Positions 17,023 through 26,275 are shown, numbered from the stretch's first letter. The stretch is 64,000 bases of DNA from Arthrobacter sp. B1I2 (GCF_030816485.1 NZ_JAUSYC010000002.1:124001-188000); one strand, 5' to 3'. Program-made: numbers and translations. Notes: generated from the letters alone by a model not told the origin.

Positions 17023-17266
17023 GAGCAAAAGTGTCTCATCGGACGACCGTCGGTACCCCTGCTCCCGGTTGGCGCATGGTCGACGTGGGACGGCCGGCAG
17101 CAGCATTTTCGCCCATCGGTGCGACATGTACGTGTACATCTTCCTGGCTTGATGGGTTGCGTTGCAAGGAGGGGCGGTACGCTTTTGGCGAGTAAGCTTC
17201 GGGGTCAGGATGTGATGGTGAGGGGATCTGGCGTCGCTACCACCGCAGAATTTGGGGATAAGAAAT

Positions 17267-19222
17267 ATGCGAATAAGCAGACTGCAGGTTCAGAACTTCA
17301 GGAACTTCAGTGATTTAATTATTGATCCGTTTCCGACCCCAGTTGTCATTGTTGGAGAAAATGCCGTAGGTAAGAGCAATCTCCTACACGCTCTCAGACT
17401 TGTTCTAGATCCTGATCTTTCGGACCGGCAACGCAGACTTACTCCGGCTGACGTCCACGAAGAATCCGGAGGCATCCCCAAAGGTGTCGAAGTGAAGGTC
17501 GTAGTGGATCTTACGGATTTCGATGGTGACGCCGGTGCCATCAGCGAGCTCGATGGCTCCATTATCGCCGTGAATCCCTACGTCGCCCGGCTAACGTATC
17601 GATTCAGGCCGAAGATCGATCGGGACAACGACGGCCAGGACTTCAAGGAACTCACGGTAGATGACTATGAATGGAACATTTTTGGAGGCGACGCCGGCGC
17701 CCATGAAATGAGGCGGGTCAGGGACCACGTAACTCTCTCTGTGTTGCCTGCCTTGCGTAACGCTGAGGCTGACTTAGCGAGGTTTGACCGGAGTCCCCTT
17801 GCTCGCTTGCTGGAGCAGCTTCCCCCCGAAGAGACGAACGTTGCAGCGGCCTATGCCGCCATCGACGCAGCCATGGCCGTCCTCCGGAAGGATCCAAATA
17901 TCCAGAAAGCTCAGGAGTCGATATCCGGACGAATAAGTGAAATGTCAGGCCCTCAGCTTGAGCTGGACCCAACGTTGGGCTTTGCTTCCCGGCGCAACGA
18001 GGGGCTGCTGAGAGCACTACAGCTGTTCGTAGACGCTGCTGGCACTCGAGGAGTTACCTTGACATCTACTGGCACCGCCAACGTTCTTTACCTCGGAATG
18101 CTGCTCGAAACGCTTCGCCTGCGGAGGGAGAACGACGCGGTCGTTGATTCGTTTTTGGGGGTTGAGGAACCCGAGGCTCACTTGCATCCCGGCCTTCAGC
18201 GACACTTATTCCGTCACCTACTATCCGAACCCACTCGACTTGTACTGACCACGCACAGTCCACACATAGCGGCAGTCGCCAAGCTGCCGAGCCTTGTGCT
18301 GTTATCCAGACAGGATAGGGCGACGGTGGGATCCTCTCTGAAGCCCGGGTACCTGACCCCGGCTGAAGAAAAAGATCTCGAACGGTACCTGGACGTGACG
18401 CGAGCAGAGTGTCTCTTTGCTCGCTTCATAATTCTCGTTGAGGGAACAGCCGAGATGTACCTGATTCCTGCTCTCGCCGCCGCAGCCGGCTTCGACCTTG
18501 ATGCTCACGGAGTACTGGTTTCTAGTGTCGCTGGAACAGACTTCGCTCCCTACGTGAAGCTGCTTGGTCCTGCGGGACTCAACAGACCCTATGTGGTCAT
18601 AACAGACGGGGATGTGACGGATGCTGCAGAACCCGGTCTCTCCCGGGCCTCTGCACTCACAGCGGACCAGGGCTATGAAACTGAGCTACAAAACTTGGTT
18701 TCCAACCTGTTAGCAGCAGACGCCCGAAAAATCGTTGACTTGGGCGCGGGCCGGCAAGCCGTCGCGCTTGAGGCGGCCTATCGAGGATGCTTCGTGGGTG
18801 ATTTCACGATGGAAACTGACGTAGTCCCACTGATCTCAAAGGAAATGAACTCGGCGCTCCTGGACTTTGACGTCAGCGATAAGCTGCAATCTCAGTTCTC
18901 AGCCTCGACGACGGCTCTAACCGATCACGTTCTGAGCGCCAGTGAGGCCGCAACGCATCGAGAAATCATTCTTAGGCGAATCGGCGCCATCAGCAAAGGG
19001 CGTTACGCCCAGCGCGTTGCTGCTCATGTAGAAAACATGGATCTTCGCCGTCGCGTTCTAGACCTGTATGAAGACCCAGAACTCATAACCGATCTTGGTC
19101 CTTCTGACTTGATGGGTCTTTCTGGGGGGTACATCTTGGCGGCTCTAGATCATGTCAGCTGGCACGTGCGCGACTCGCCTCTATTTGACCTTAAGAATAG
19201 CTCTACCGCCGACGGAAGGTGA
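17267..19222 (+). CDS. gajA-like: OLD-family ATP-dependent endonuclease (GajA-like)
   Basis: ATG 17267 has GGGG nine bases upstream; an in-frame TTG at 17252 is less likely. The 651-residue protein begins with the SMC-like MRISRLQVQNFRNF, Walker A GENAVGKS (about residues 31-38), Walker B/signature EEPEAHLHPG (about 298) and the H-loop TTHSPHI (about 328). A TOPRIM nuclease domain follows, with the metal-binding Glu in ILVEGTAE (about 388) and the Asp pair in VITDGD (about 443). An OLD nuclease with an adjacent UvrD-type helicase is the definition of a class 2 OLD/Gabija defence pair, in which the nuclease degrades phage DNA upon nucleotide depletion. Two bases separate it from the helicase start. 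Codon and base use look less GC-rich than the flanking metabolic genes. Confidence 0.85.
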   Translation: MRISRLQVQNFRNFSDLIIDPFPTPVVIVGENAVGKSNLLHALRLVLDPDLSDRQRRLTPADVHEESGGIPKGVEVKVVVDLTDFDGDAGAISELDGSIIAVNPYVARLTYRFRPKIDRDNDGQDFKELTVDDYEWNIFGGDAGAHEMRRVRDHVTLSVLPALRNAEADLARFDRSPLARLLEQLPPEETNVAAAYAAIDAAMAVLRKDPNIQKAQESISGRISEMSGPQLELDPTLGFASRRNEGLLRALQLFVDAAGTRGVTLTSTGTANVLYLGMLLETLRLRRENDAVVDSFLGVEEPEAHLHPGLQRHLFRHLLSEPTRLVLTTHSPHIAAVAKLPSLVLLSRQDRATVGSSLKPGYLTPAEEKDLERYLDVTRAECLFARFIILVEGTAEMYLIPALAAAAGFDLDAHGVLVSSVAGTDFAPYVKLLGPAGLNRPYVVITDGDVTDAAEPGLSRASALTADQGYETELQNLVSNLLAADARKIVDLGAGRQAVALEAAYRGCFVGDFTMETDVVPLISKEMNSALLDFDVSDKLQSQFSASTTALTDHVLSASEAATHREIILRRIGAISKGRYAQRVAAHVENMDLRRRVLDLYEDPELITDLGPSDLMGLSGGYILAALDHVSWHVRDSPLFDLKNSSTADGR

Positions 19223-19223
19223 C

Positions 19224-21074
19224 ATGCTACCCAAGGAACTCTCCGTCGAGCTCGAGGAGCTAAATGACCAGCAGAGGGAAATCGTGCTGCATAGCGGCAG
19301 CGTGGTTGCCCTAGCAGGACCGGGTGCGGGGAAGACACGAACTCTAGTGGCAAGAGCCGCATATGTCCTCGCAACGGAACTAGGTTCCCGTGCGGGAATT
19401 GCTGCAATCACGTACACGACGAAAGCAAGCGAAGAGGTCGGTCTGCGACTACGGCGCTTGGGTGTTCGCCCTGGGCGGCGGCTGGTGAATCGTACTCTGC
19501 ACTCCTTTTGTCTCCGAGAAATCGTTCAGCCTCTGGCGCAACTTTCGGGCGACCCGACCCTGGGGGCTACCCGGCTGATAGGCCGGGAGCAGTGGCTTCA
19601 ACTCCTCGAAAATTGTTTCCTGGCGCGCAACGTGCAGTTCGGCAAAATCGAATATGAGACGACACGTGTTGGAAAAATTCGGCGTCTTGACGCCGCCGGC
19701 CTGAACGTCGACGAGTTCGCGGACGAAAAGATGGTCCAGGCTGTTCGAGACCTAGAGCGCGAGATGCGCGTTCAGGGGCTGGTTGATTTTGAGTCAATGG
19801 CCGGCAACGCTCTGCGAATCCTTTCGTCCAACCCGGCCGTGGCTGAACTTCTTGCCACCCGCCTTCCACACTTGATTGTTGACGAGTACCAGGACTTGGG
19901 ACCCGTCCTGCATCAGATTATTCTGATCCTCCTCCGCCACAATGTGACAGTCACAGCCGTAGGTGACCCGGACCAGACTATGTACGCTCACGATGGAGCG
20001 GATCCTCGTTTTCTTCGCGACCTCGCCTCGCGTGGGGATTTTTTGGCAATACCCATGACTACAAACTATCGAAGCGGACCCGTAATAGTCTCCGCGAGCC
20101 AAAGGCTCCTCAACGAATCGAGAGGCTATCGCGCCGCCCCAGGAAATCAGCACAAGGGTCAGGTGGACTCAATTGCGGTCGGCCCCTCACTGGCTGCTCA
20201 CGCGAAAGCCGCCGCTCGGTTGGTCCAGGCCCAGATCGTCAACGGTGTCCCGGCAGAAGACATAGCGCTGCTGTACCCTGCCAAGGGACCACTCTTGGAT
20301 GCTCTCTTGAATGAACTGGAAGCACAAGACTTACCTGTCCTCGTAGAGCGGGCGCGAGAGTTGCCATCAGGTCCACTTGCAGACTTTATCTCGTCCTGTG
20401 CTGCCAGGAGGACTGCCGGTCCTTTGAGCGCTAGCAGCGACTGTACTGACGTGGCAATACCAACGATTTCGGATTTAGCGGCCCACTTACGAGCCCTGCG
20501 AGTGGCGGCGGGGCTTGGACACGCTAATGACTCGATTCGAGAAATCGGTCGCTCGCTCGTTTCCCTCGTGGAAGTCCACGCAAACACGCGGGAGACTGTG
20601 TCGGCTGCAGCGTTCCTTGAGGAATTGGTGGAGAATGCAGGGCTAGAAGAACTCAGCACCGCGTCGCCAGACGAACGTGACCGGTCGACCCTGGACCGAT
20701 TCCGGGACGCTACGAGGGCAGACAGCGCTATGACTGTGGTCGACATTGCCGGAGGAAAGGCGCGCGGCAAGGTGATGCTCACGACGTATCACAGCGCGAA
20801 GGGAAGAGAGTTTGACACAGTTATCCTGCCCGGTTTGTGTGAAGGCATAATACCGCGTTGGGCATTTGATCGACGACGCAGGGTTTGGGTTCCGCCAGCC
20901 GACCAGTCAGTGGATGAGGCGCGACGCAACTTTTACGTAGCAGTAACCAGGGCCTTGCGACTGGTCATCCTGATTCACGGGCCGGGTTGGGAACTCGAAG
21001 GTTGGAACGACAGATTTCACGGACCGTCACGTTTTGTTTCTGACCTGATGAGGCTGCCTCAGGGGCAACGGTAA
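19224..21074 (+). CDS. gajB-like: UvrD/Rep-family helicase (GajB-like)
   Basis: ATG 19224 follows the nuclease stop by one base, with GGAAGG just upstream. The 616-residue superfamily 1A helicase has LNDQQREIV (Q motif), Walker A GPGAGKTRT (about residue 31), motif II VDEYQDLG (about 218), motif III AVGDPDQTMY (about 246), NYRSG (about 280), TYHSAKGREFD (about 520) and FYVAVTRALR (about 570). All ATPase residues are intact. It is longer than the roughly 490-residue GajB of Bacillus, mainly between motifs IV and V. Partner of the upstream OLD nuclease in a putative antiphage complex. Confidence 0.87.
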   Translation: MLPKELSVELEELNDQQREIVLHSGSVVALAGPGAGKTRTLVARAAYVLATELGSRAGIAAITYTTKASEEVGLRLRRLGVRPGRRLVNRTLHSFCLREIVQPLAQLSGDPTLGATRLIGREQWLQLLENCFLARNVQFGKIEYETTRVGKIRRLDAAGLNVDEFADEKMVQAVRDLEREMRVQGLVDFESMAGNALRILSSNPAVAELLATRLPHLIVDEYQDLGPVLHQIILILLRHNVTVTAVGDPDQTMYAHDGADPRFLRDLASRGDFLAIPMTTNYRSGPVIVSASQRLLNESRGYRAAPGNQHKGQVDSIAVGPSLAAHAKAAARLVQAQIVNGVPAEDIALLYPAKGPLLDALLNELEAQDLPVLVERARELPSGPLADFISSCAARRTAGPLSASSDCTDVAIPTISDLAAHLRALRVAAGLGHANDSIREIGRSLVSLVEVHANTRETVSAAAFLEELVENAGLEELSTASPDERDRSTLDRFRDATRADSAMTVVDIAGGKARGKVMLTTYHSAKGREFDTVILPGLCEGIIPRWAFDRRRRVWVPPADQSVDEARRNFYVAVTRALRLVILIHGPGWELEGWNDRFHGPSRFVSDLMRLPQGQR

Positions 21075-21599
21075 TTAGTGATCGAACCCCTGCGAATCGA
21101 CTCTCCGCGTTCCCTCGTCATGTGAATGCTGTGCTCCGCTTGTGAATCCTTCTCGATTGGGGAGTCGCCTATTGGGGCCAGGAGCTGAAGTGAGAGTGGG
21201 CGCACGCACTGATGCATCAGATGAGGTACGCAGAGTTCGGCTTTACATAACGCGCCCTATCAGTGAACGGTCTCCGCACTGGAGGAGTGCCCTGGCACCG
21301 GATCTCCGACTGTGTTTTCAACTCTGTCGGCGGCCATTCACCGGGTGGCCAAGTTCCCCTGCTATTCCCGGTCTTGGTCCGCCACAGATCCAGCTGCGCG
21401 TGTTTCATAATCGCCTGTGCACGCCCGGGGTCCGCACCGCTTTTCACGCGGAACCTGGACTAATCGGAGAAGAGGCTTGGAAGGCTGCATGATCTCAGTG
21501 TGAGTGCAGTACAAGACTTCCACATCTGATTTGTTGGTGAAACAGAGTGAATCACGGATACTTGCAAAAAAGGTCACCCCCTCGCGCTACCATCCGACC
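21075..21599. other. 525-bp gap after the helicase
   Basis: No open frame with domain-like sequence. A GCTTTACATAA motif at 21240-21250 recurs at 23341-23351 and 23586-23596. At the right end TTGCAA (21562-21567) and TACCAT (21588-21593) form a possible promoter whose start would fall almost on the ATG at 21600, implying a leaderless message for the next gene. Confidence 0.35.
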
Positions 21600-22142
21600 A
21601 TGAACCTTGGGGAGTATCTGAATCTGGTACCTGTGCTGCTGACGGGTCTGTTTGCCTTCGCGGGGACGTGGGCAGGGAGCCGTTTTTCTCACGTCAACGA
21701 GCACAATCAATGGTTGCGAAACGAGAAGATGGCGGCATGTTCAGAGTTTCTTGCTGCCGCCGAGCGATTCGTAGACCATGACCTCAAGAGCCGAAGCCAA
21801 CCGCTGATCACTTCGGCTTTATCGGGGGCCCACCACCTCAGTCATTCCAGACTTACCCTGGTCAGTCCCATGGATGTCTCCTCTGCCGCGGGTAAGTATC
21901 GGGAGGCGATTGTTGACCTTGCGACACTCGTGGGAGAACGGTCGAGAGTCGGTCCTGACGCGGTCTGGGATGAACATGTCGAGAAGGCATTCCAGAGGAC
22001 TCACCACGCCAAGGTTAGGTTTGTATTGGAGTCAAGTAAGGACCTCAACAGCGGCATATTCAAAGGACTTGGCCCTTTCCGATCAATCACGATGGCCCTG
22101 CTGCGGTGGAGAGCCCATCAGATAGAGAAGGGGCACGTTTAG
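21600..22142 (+). CDS. Uncharacterised single-helix membrane protein
   Basis: A 180-residue protein from ATG 21600. One N-terminal hydrophobic helix (about residues 8-28, LVPVLLTGLFAFAGTWAG) is followed by a helical soluble domain with NEHNQWLRNEKMAACSEFL, a pattern found in many short actinobacterial membrane-anchored proteins of unknown role. No Shine-Dalgarno is visible; a TACCAT box ends six bases before the ATG. It lies downstream of the helicase in the same direction. Together with 16273-17022 it brackets the Gabija-like pair. Confidence 0.6.
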   Translation: MNLGEYLNLVPVLLTGLFAFAGTWAGSRFSHVNEHNQWLRNEKMAACSEFLAAAERFVDHDLKSRSQPLITSALSGAHHLSHSRLTLVSPMDVSSAAGKYREAIVDLATLVGERSRVGPDAVWDEHVEKAFQRTHHAKVRFVLESSKDLNSGIFKGLGPFRSITMALLRWRAHQIEKGHV

Positions 22143-22252
22143 AAGGCCTCTGCCCAACGCTTCGGGTATACGCCTCTAGGCATCAGAAACTGATGGGCGA
22201 TCAACCTTTTAGGCTTACACCGCTGCAAACGTTCTCACGGCAGGGGAGCGGT

Positions 22253-22819
22253 TTACTCCAGTCTGGCTTGGCGCAGGTATTGGTACACCGTCTCTCTGCT
22301 GATTCCGTAGTCACGGGCCAGGAGGGTTTTCGGAACGCCGCTGCCCGCCCGCTGTACGAGTTCGGCCGCACTTTCGGGTGAGAGGGTCTTTTTCCGTCCT
22401 TTGTAGGCTCCGCGCTGCTTGGCAAGTGCGATTCCTTCCCTTTGGCGTTCCCTGATGAGGGAACGTTCGAATTCGGCGAAGGCACCCATGACGGAGAGCA
22501 TGAGGTTGGCCATGGGGGAGTCCTCGCCTGTGAAGACCAGGCTCTCTTTGACGAACTCCACCTGCACGCCCCGGCGGGTGAGGCCCTGGACCAGAGCACG
22601 GAGGTCATCGAGGTTGCGGGCGAGCCGATCCATGCTGTGCACGACGACGATGTCTCCCTCGCGGGCGAACCGCAGGAGTTCCGTGAGCTGCGGTCTTGTT
22701 ATGTCTCTGCCGGAGGCCTTGTCCGTGAAGACGCGGTCAAGAACTTGTCCTTCGAGCTGTCGCTTCTCGTTCTGGTCCAGGGTGCTTACCCGCACGTATC
22801 CGATTCGCTGTCCAGCCAC
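22253..22819 (-). CDS. Serine recombinase, Tn3-type resolvase/invertase (intact copy 2)
   Basis: A complete 188-residue small serine recombinase. GYVRVSTLDQN carries the nucleophile serine (residue 11 or so), DKASGRDITRPQL and HSMDRLARNLDDL complete the active site, GEDSPMANLMLSVMGAFAEF is the dimer helix region, and the C-terminal helix-turn-helix is RDYGISRETVYQYLRQ. It would resolve or invert DNA at a res-like site. The upstream sequence CCTAGAACTCAACCTGACAG (reverse strand, about 22836-22856) is also found before copy 3. It is the only copy able to act and could serve the remnants in trans. Confidence 0.92.
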   Translation of the reverse strand: MAGQRIGYVRVSTLDQNEKRQLEGQVLDRVFTDKASGRDITRPQLTELLRFAREGDIVVVHSMDRLARNLDDLRALVQGLTRRGVQVEFVKESLVFTGEDSPMANLMLSVMGAFAEFERSLIRERQREGIALAKQRGAYKGRKKTLSPESAAELVQRAGSGVPKTLLARDYGISRETVYQYLRQARLE

Positions 22820-22977
22820 CTGAGCCTCCCTACATTCGACCTGTCAGGTTGAGTTCTAGGACCGGCCGCGTACGATGTCAAGATTGTGGGGAATCTGGAC
22901 TTCCTCGCTGGGGTAACGCCTGGGAGGGCTAGCGGATGGGGTGCCTCACGCCTGAAGGGCATGAGGCACCCGCCAGG

Positions 22978-23238
22978 CTACCCGCCGTAGTACGACGGCG
23001 CGTGCTGGCCTAGGCGGTGTTCCATAACGTCGACGGCATCCAGGAAGGCGGTCAGGCCGTATTCCACGGCGCCGTGCTTTGCTTGAATGTCCCAGACTTC
23101 TGCGACGCGGTAGGCCTGCGTTCCGTGAAAGACGAATTGACCGGCAACTGGCGCGAACTCGGAGTATTCGGCATCCCATTCCTCACCGTCGTCTCCTATA
23201 TAGCGGACAAACACTTTCGGCGTAGCGTATTCGCTCAC
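22978..23238 (-). CDS. Small hypothetical protein
   Basis: GTG 23238 is chosen because GAAGGAGG lies five to six bases before it, giving 86 residues; an upstream ATG at 23268 is possible. The sequence KVFVRYIGDDGEEWDAEYSE followed by QFVFHGTQAYRVAEVWD and a C-terminal YGG has the balanced composition of a real protein, probably mixed alpha/beta. No family recognised. It is transcribed in the same direction as the resolvase but ends 159 bp upstream of the resolvase start. Confidence 0.55.
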   Translation of the reverse strand: MSEYATPKVFVRYIGDDGEEWDAEYSEFAPVAGQFVFHGTQAYRVAEVWDIQAKHGAVEYGLTAFLDAVDVMEHRLGQHAPSYYGG

Positions 23239-23309
23239 AAGGCCTCCTTCATGGGGGGGGTGATTCAACTTAGCGATCCTAATCGCTCGCCATCTTAGGG
23301 CGGCTTAGT

Positions 23310-23351
23310 CGGGAGCCTTCGTGAAGCCCTGTCAGCGTGAGCTTTACATAA
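23310..23351 (+). repeat. Imperfect repeat, copy 1 (CGGGAGCC ... GCTTTACATAA)
   Basis: CGGGAGCC at 23310, TCAGCG near 23332 and GCTTTACATAA at 23341-23351 reappear in the same order at 23565-23596. A lone GCTTTACATAA lies at 21240. These may be recombination half-sites or transposon end remnants linked with the resolvase between them. Confidence 0.4.
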
Positions 23352-23564
23352 TTCGCTGTCATACCCGGTTCTGCCAGCCTCACAGGGAATCCTAAGGTTC
23401 ACCGGCACATAATGGACCGAAGCTCCGGTCAACCGCTATTTGACTGGAGCTTCGCCAATTGCGGGCCGAACGTGCGGGGTCGGGACCGCGTCCGAACACC
23501 CATGCGAATTGCTGCTGTTGACGCAATTCTGAAGGGCCGTCCAGGGGGTCGCCGGAAGCCGGTC

Positions 23565-23596
23565 CGGGAGCCCCTTTCAGCGCCAGCTTTACATAA
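23565..23596 (+). repeat. Imperfect repeat, copy 2 (CGGGAGCC ... GCTTTACATAA)
   Basis: Same element as 23310-23351, ten bases shorter between the outer blocks. It is followed by CTATCGGCTCTT, which is also present at about 29047-29059 just before the second 140-bp direct repeat. No gene with support lies between 23239 and 23682. Confidence 0.4.
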
Positions 23597-23682
23597 GATC
23601 AACTATCGGCTCTTAAATAACGGGAGTAGAAGTGGCTGCGAGAACTCCCGCCTGCTGACGAATTCGGTATTTCCGCATTCAA

Positions 23683-23871
23683 TCATTCGTTCTTGCAACT
23701 GCTCGTGATCGGAGACTGGGTCAGGAAGTGCCCTTGGATGCCTTGCGCCCGTAGGTCTCCTGCATCTAATGCATGGTTCCACGGCCCGGCTGTTACTAGC
23801 ACCGAGCCTGGTCGTCGATCTCGGCGGGCCAATGGCTCGGGCGCCTCAGTCGTCACTAAAACAGTGTTCAT
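23683..23871 (-). CDS. Doubtful small frame coupled to the preceding gene
   Basis: A 62-residue frame whose ATG overlaps the stop of the upstream minus-strand gene (ATGA at 23868-23871). The coupling is the only support; composition is arginine- and proline-rich after MNTVLVTTEAPEPL and no family is visible. May be the decayed second gene of a pair. Confidence 0.2.
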   Translation of the reverse strand: MNTVLVTTEAPEPLARRDRRPGSVLVTAGPWNHALDAGDLRAQGIQGHFLTQSPITSSCKNE

Positions 23872-24122
23872 ACACTGTCCTCATAGACGGTGTAACCGCA
23901 AGCAATATCCGCGGCGGTTTCGACAGTGTATTCTCCTGGTCCGGTTCGGGTCACTCTGATGCCGTGGTTCAGCTCAACGGCGTCTGGGATGATTCTGCCG
24001 ATGGTCGAGTTCAGAAGATCGTCGATCCGGGAGGCGTCCGTCGTCGTTACGCGACGGATCGTGCTGGGTGCTTGAATCATTTGCTCTTTCTCATCCGGTG
24101 CTGAAAGGTTAATTGCCGTCAT
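23868..24122 (-). CDS. Small hypothetical protein
   Basis: An 84-residue frame from ATG 24122, or 70 residues from ATG 24080, which has GAAAGAG before it. The sequence RIDDLLNSTIGRIIPDAVEL, then GIRVTRTGPGEYTVE and CGYTVYEDSV, reads as a compact alpha/beta protein and such small proteins are frequent in Arthrobacter. Function not recognised. It lies 45 bp from the left copy of the 140-bp direct repeat. Confidence 0.5.
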   Translation of the reverse strand: MTAINLSAPDEKEQMIQAPSTIRRVTTTDASRIDDLLNSTIGRIIPDAVELNHGIRVTRTGPGEYTVETAADIACGYTVYEDSV

Positions 24123-24171
24123 GCGGCAAGCCGGGCGCTATTCCCGGCTCCTGAATACCCGTTCATGTCTG

Positions 24172-24309
24172 TTTAGAATGTGCGGGGGAGTGGCTGCAGA
24201 AGGCGCCCTTTTCCTGGCACCATTTCGTGGTGTTGCCTCCAGAGGCCGGAAGTCAGAACTCCTCAGCCAAGGCCCGGTTGACAGGTTGTAGGGCAGGCCG
24301 CCAGCGGTG
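24172..24309 (+). repeat. 140-bp direct repeat, left copy
   Basis: GTGCGGGGGAGTGGCTGC through CAGGCCGCCAGCGGTG matches 29058-29196 in the same orientation with only about eight differences and one extra G in the right copy. The shared segment includes TGGCACCATTTCGTGGTG and GGAAGTCAGAACTCCTCAGC. The two copies bracket the sugar ABC operon and resolvase copy 3. Confidence 0.85.
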
Positions 24310-24413
24310 CTCAGGAACCTCGGCGGCCCCCCGATTGATCGTCGGTTGCATAAGGAAGCTGTGAATCGGATACGCGAAATGCATTTCAATCGCTTCGGTG
24401 TAAGTATTCAATT

Positions 24414-25319
24414 CTACTTCGTGGCCCCAGCTCCGAGGCCTTTAACAATGTGGCGCTGGGCCAGCAAATAGAACACGATAATTGGCACAATCGAAATTGT
24501 TGTAGCAGCAAGTAGGATGTGCTGTTGCGGAGAGTCGGCCGACACGAAGCTGGTGAGTCCGCGCTGAATCGGCATAAGAGCATCATCATCGAACAGGACC
24601 AGGGCCATAAGATACTCATTCCAGGCATTCAGTCCTTGAATCACACCAACCGCCGCAAGCCCTGGTCGGGCTAAGGGCATTATCACGCGAAAGAAGATTA
24701 CGAATGAAGAGGCGCCGTCAAGTGCCGCCGCCTCTTCAAGTTCTCTTGGCTGGCTCGAGAAAAAGCTCCGCATAATTAGAGTTGCCATGGGAACTCCAGC
24801 AGTCATAAGGATCAACACATACCCGATCCTGCTGTTAGTCAGGCCCAGCGAAATCAAAAGCCTATACTGGGCGAGGAACATTGCCGGTGCGGGTATGACC
24901 ATTACAGCCAAGATCACCACAGTAAACATTCCCTTGCCGGCAAAATCCATTCGAGCTAAGGCGTATCCTGCCAAGCTTGAAATGATCAGGATGCCGGCTA
25001 CTGCGCACAGTGTGTATATAACACTGTTTGTGAGATAGGTTGCTAGGTCACCTTTGGTCCAAGCGTCAACGAAGTTGGACCATTGAAGCGCCTTCGGCAA
25101 GAGGCTTGTCCCACTGTACAGTTCGTCTATCGTCTGGAACGCGCCCGAAACAAGCCAGAAGATCGGAAACAAAGCAATGATAGTGGCGGCAGCAAGTAGC
25201 CCGTACAGACCCAATCTATCCATTTTACGCGGACGCCCGCCTTTGTGGACTTTTGCATCTGTACGCGCTGTGAGCACCTCTGAAGTTGGCGGTTGATCCT
25301 TCACTTCAACTGAGGACAT
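24414..25319 (-). CDS. Carbohydrate ABC transporter permease (MalG type)
   Basis: A 301-residue inner-membrane permease with about six hydrophobic helices. The cytoplasmic EAA loop that docks the ATPase is ELEEAAALDGAS followed by FRVIMPLARPG, and GLNAWNEYLMALVLF follows, as in MalG. The first 40 residues are hydrophilic with a basic KVHKGGRPRKMDR segment. It is the third gene of a minus-strand operon with a MalF-type permease 23 bp upstream. There is no ATPase gene, which is usual for these systems since a shared MsmX-like ATPase serves them. The operon looks less GC-rich than its surroundings, consistent with transfer. Confidence 0.92.
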   Translation of the reverse strand: MSSVEVKDQPPTSEVLTARTDAKVHKGGRPRKMDRLGLYGLLAAATIIALFPIFWLVSGAFQTIDELYSGTSLLPKALQWSNFVDAWTKGDLATYLTNSVIYTLCAVAGILIISSLAGYALARMDFAGKGMFTVVILAVMVIPAPAMFLAQYRLLISLGLTNSRIGYVLILMTAGVPMATLIMRSFFSSQPRELEEAAALDGASSFVIFFRVIMPLARPGLAAVGVIQGLNAWNEYLMALVLFDDDALMPIQRGLTSFVSADSPQQHILLAATTISIVPIIVFYLLAQRHIVKGLGAGATK

Positions 25320-25342
25320 GAGGGGTCAGCTTTCTGAGAGAA

Positions 25343-26275
25343 CTAGGCACGGGAGCTCCGCCTCGAGATTCCGAGTTGCACAAGTGATAGGACGACCAGT
25401 GCACCGCCGAACAAAACAGACATTGCAGCAGCTGTTCCATAACGGTGATTGGCGAATGCTTCGATGTATATCTGAAGGGTCGGTACCATGGTGTGGTAGC
25501 CAGGGCCTCCATTGGTGAGGACTTGTACTGTGCCGAAAACTTGCAAGGCGGAGAGCAGCGTCAGCACGCTCACAATGCTAGTAACGGGAGCGAGGTGCGG
25601 CCATGTGATGTAGCGAAACTTTGTCCGACCGGGTGCGCCGTCCAAGCTGGCGGCCTCGTAGAGTTCGTTCGGGATGTCCTGCAGTCCGGCGAGAAAGAGG
25701 ATAAAGGCAAAGCCCCAGTGGTACCAGACAAAGACCAGCGCAACGCTGAAAAGCGCAATTTCCGGGTTACCTAGCCAGTTCTGCGAGAGAGAACCGGCGC
25801 CAATTGCTTCAAGACCACGGTTAACAATCCCAATCCGCGGTTCCAGCAGCCAGGAGTAAATCAGGCCTACAACTACTACCGAGAATGCGCCTGGAAGGTA
25901 GAAGGCCGTCCTGAAGAACGCCTTTGCTCGTGGCACCTTGTTGACTGCTATGGCCATAGCGAGGGCGATACCGTTGCCCAGGAAGAACCCGACCACCGCA
26001 AAGACAAGGACATTGCCCATCGAGGCCCAGAAAACCTGATCCTTTAGGACGGCGGAATAGTTGTCGAGCCCGACGAACGGAGAGTCCGGGCTTATACCGT
26101 CCCATTCCTGAAAGCTCAGTAGGATCGCTTGCCCAAAGGGTATGACAGTTAACGCGGCAATCAGCAGGACGGCAGGTGCGAGAAACAGCCAACCAGTAGA
26201 GTTACGCCGCAGTGATCGCCGCGACTGCCTCAACGGACTATGTAGCCGCGGCTGAATCTCTAGCTGGCTTGTCAT
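25343..26275 (-). CDS. Sugar ABC transporter permease (MalF type)
   Basis: A 310-residue permease with six predicted helices and the EAA loop NELYEAASLDGAPGRTKF then ITWPHLAPV. NSTGWLFLAPAVLLIAALTV opens the first helix. Its ATG overlaps the stop of the binding protein gene (26272-26275), so both are translated in coupled fashion. With the MalG-type partner it forms the channel of an importer for an oligosaccharide or sugar; substrate not deducible. Confidence 0.92.
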   Translation of the reverse strand: MTSQLEIQPRLHSPLRQSRRSLRRNSTGWLFLAPAVLLIAALTVIPFGQAILLSFQEWDGISPDSPFVGLDNYSAVLKDQVFWASMGNVLVFAVVGFFLGNGIALAMAIAVNKVPRAKAFFRTAFYLPGAFSVVVVGLIYSWLLEPRIGIVNRGLEAIGAGSLSQNWLGNPEIALFSVALVFVWYHWGFAFILFLAGLQDIPNELYEAASLDGAPGRTKFRYITWPHLAPVTSIVSVLTLLSALQVFGTVQVLTNGGPGYHTMVPTLQIYIEAFANHRYGTAAAMSVLFGGALVVLSLVQLGISRRSSRA

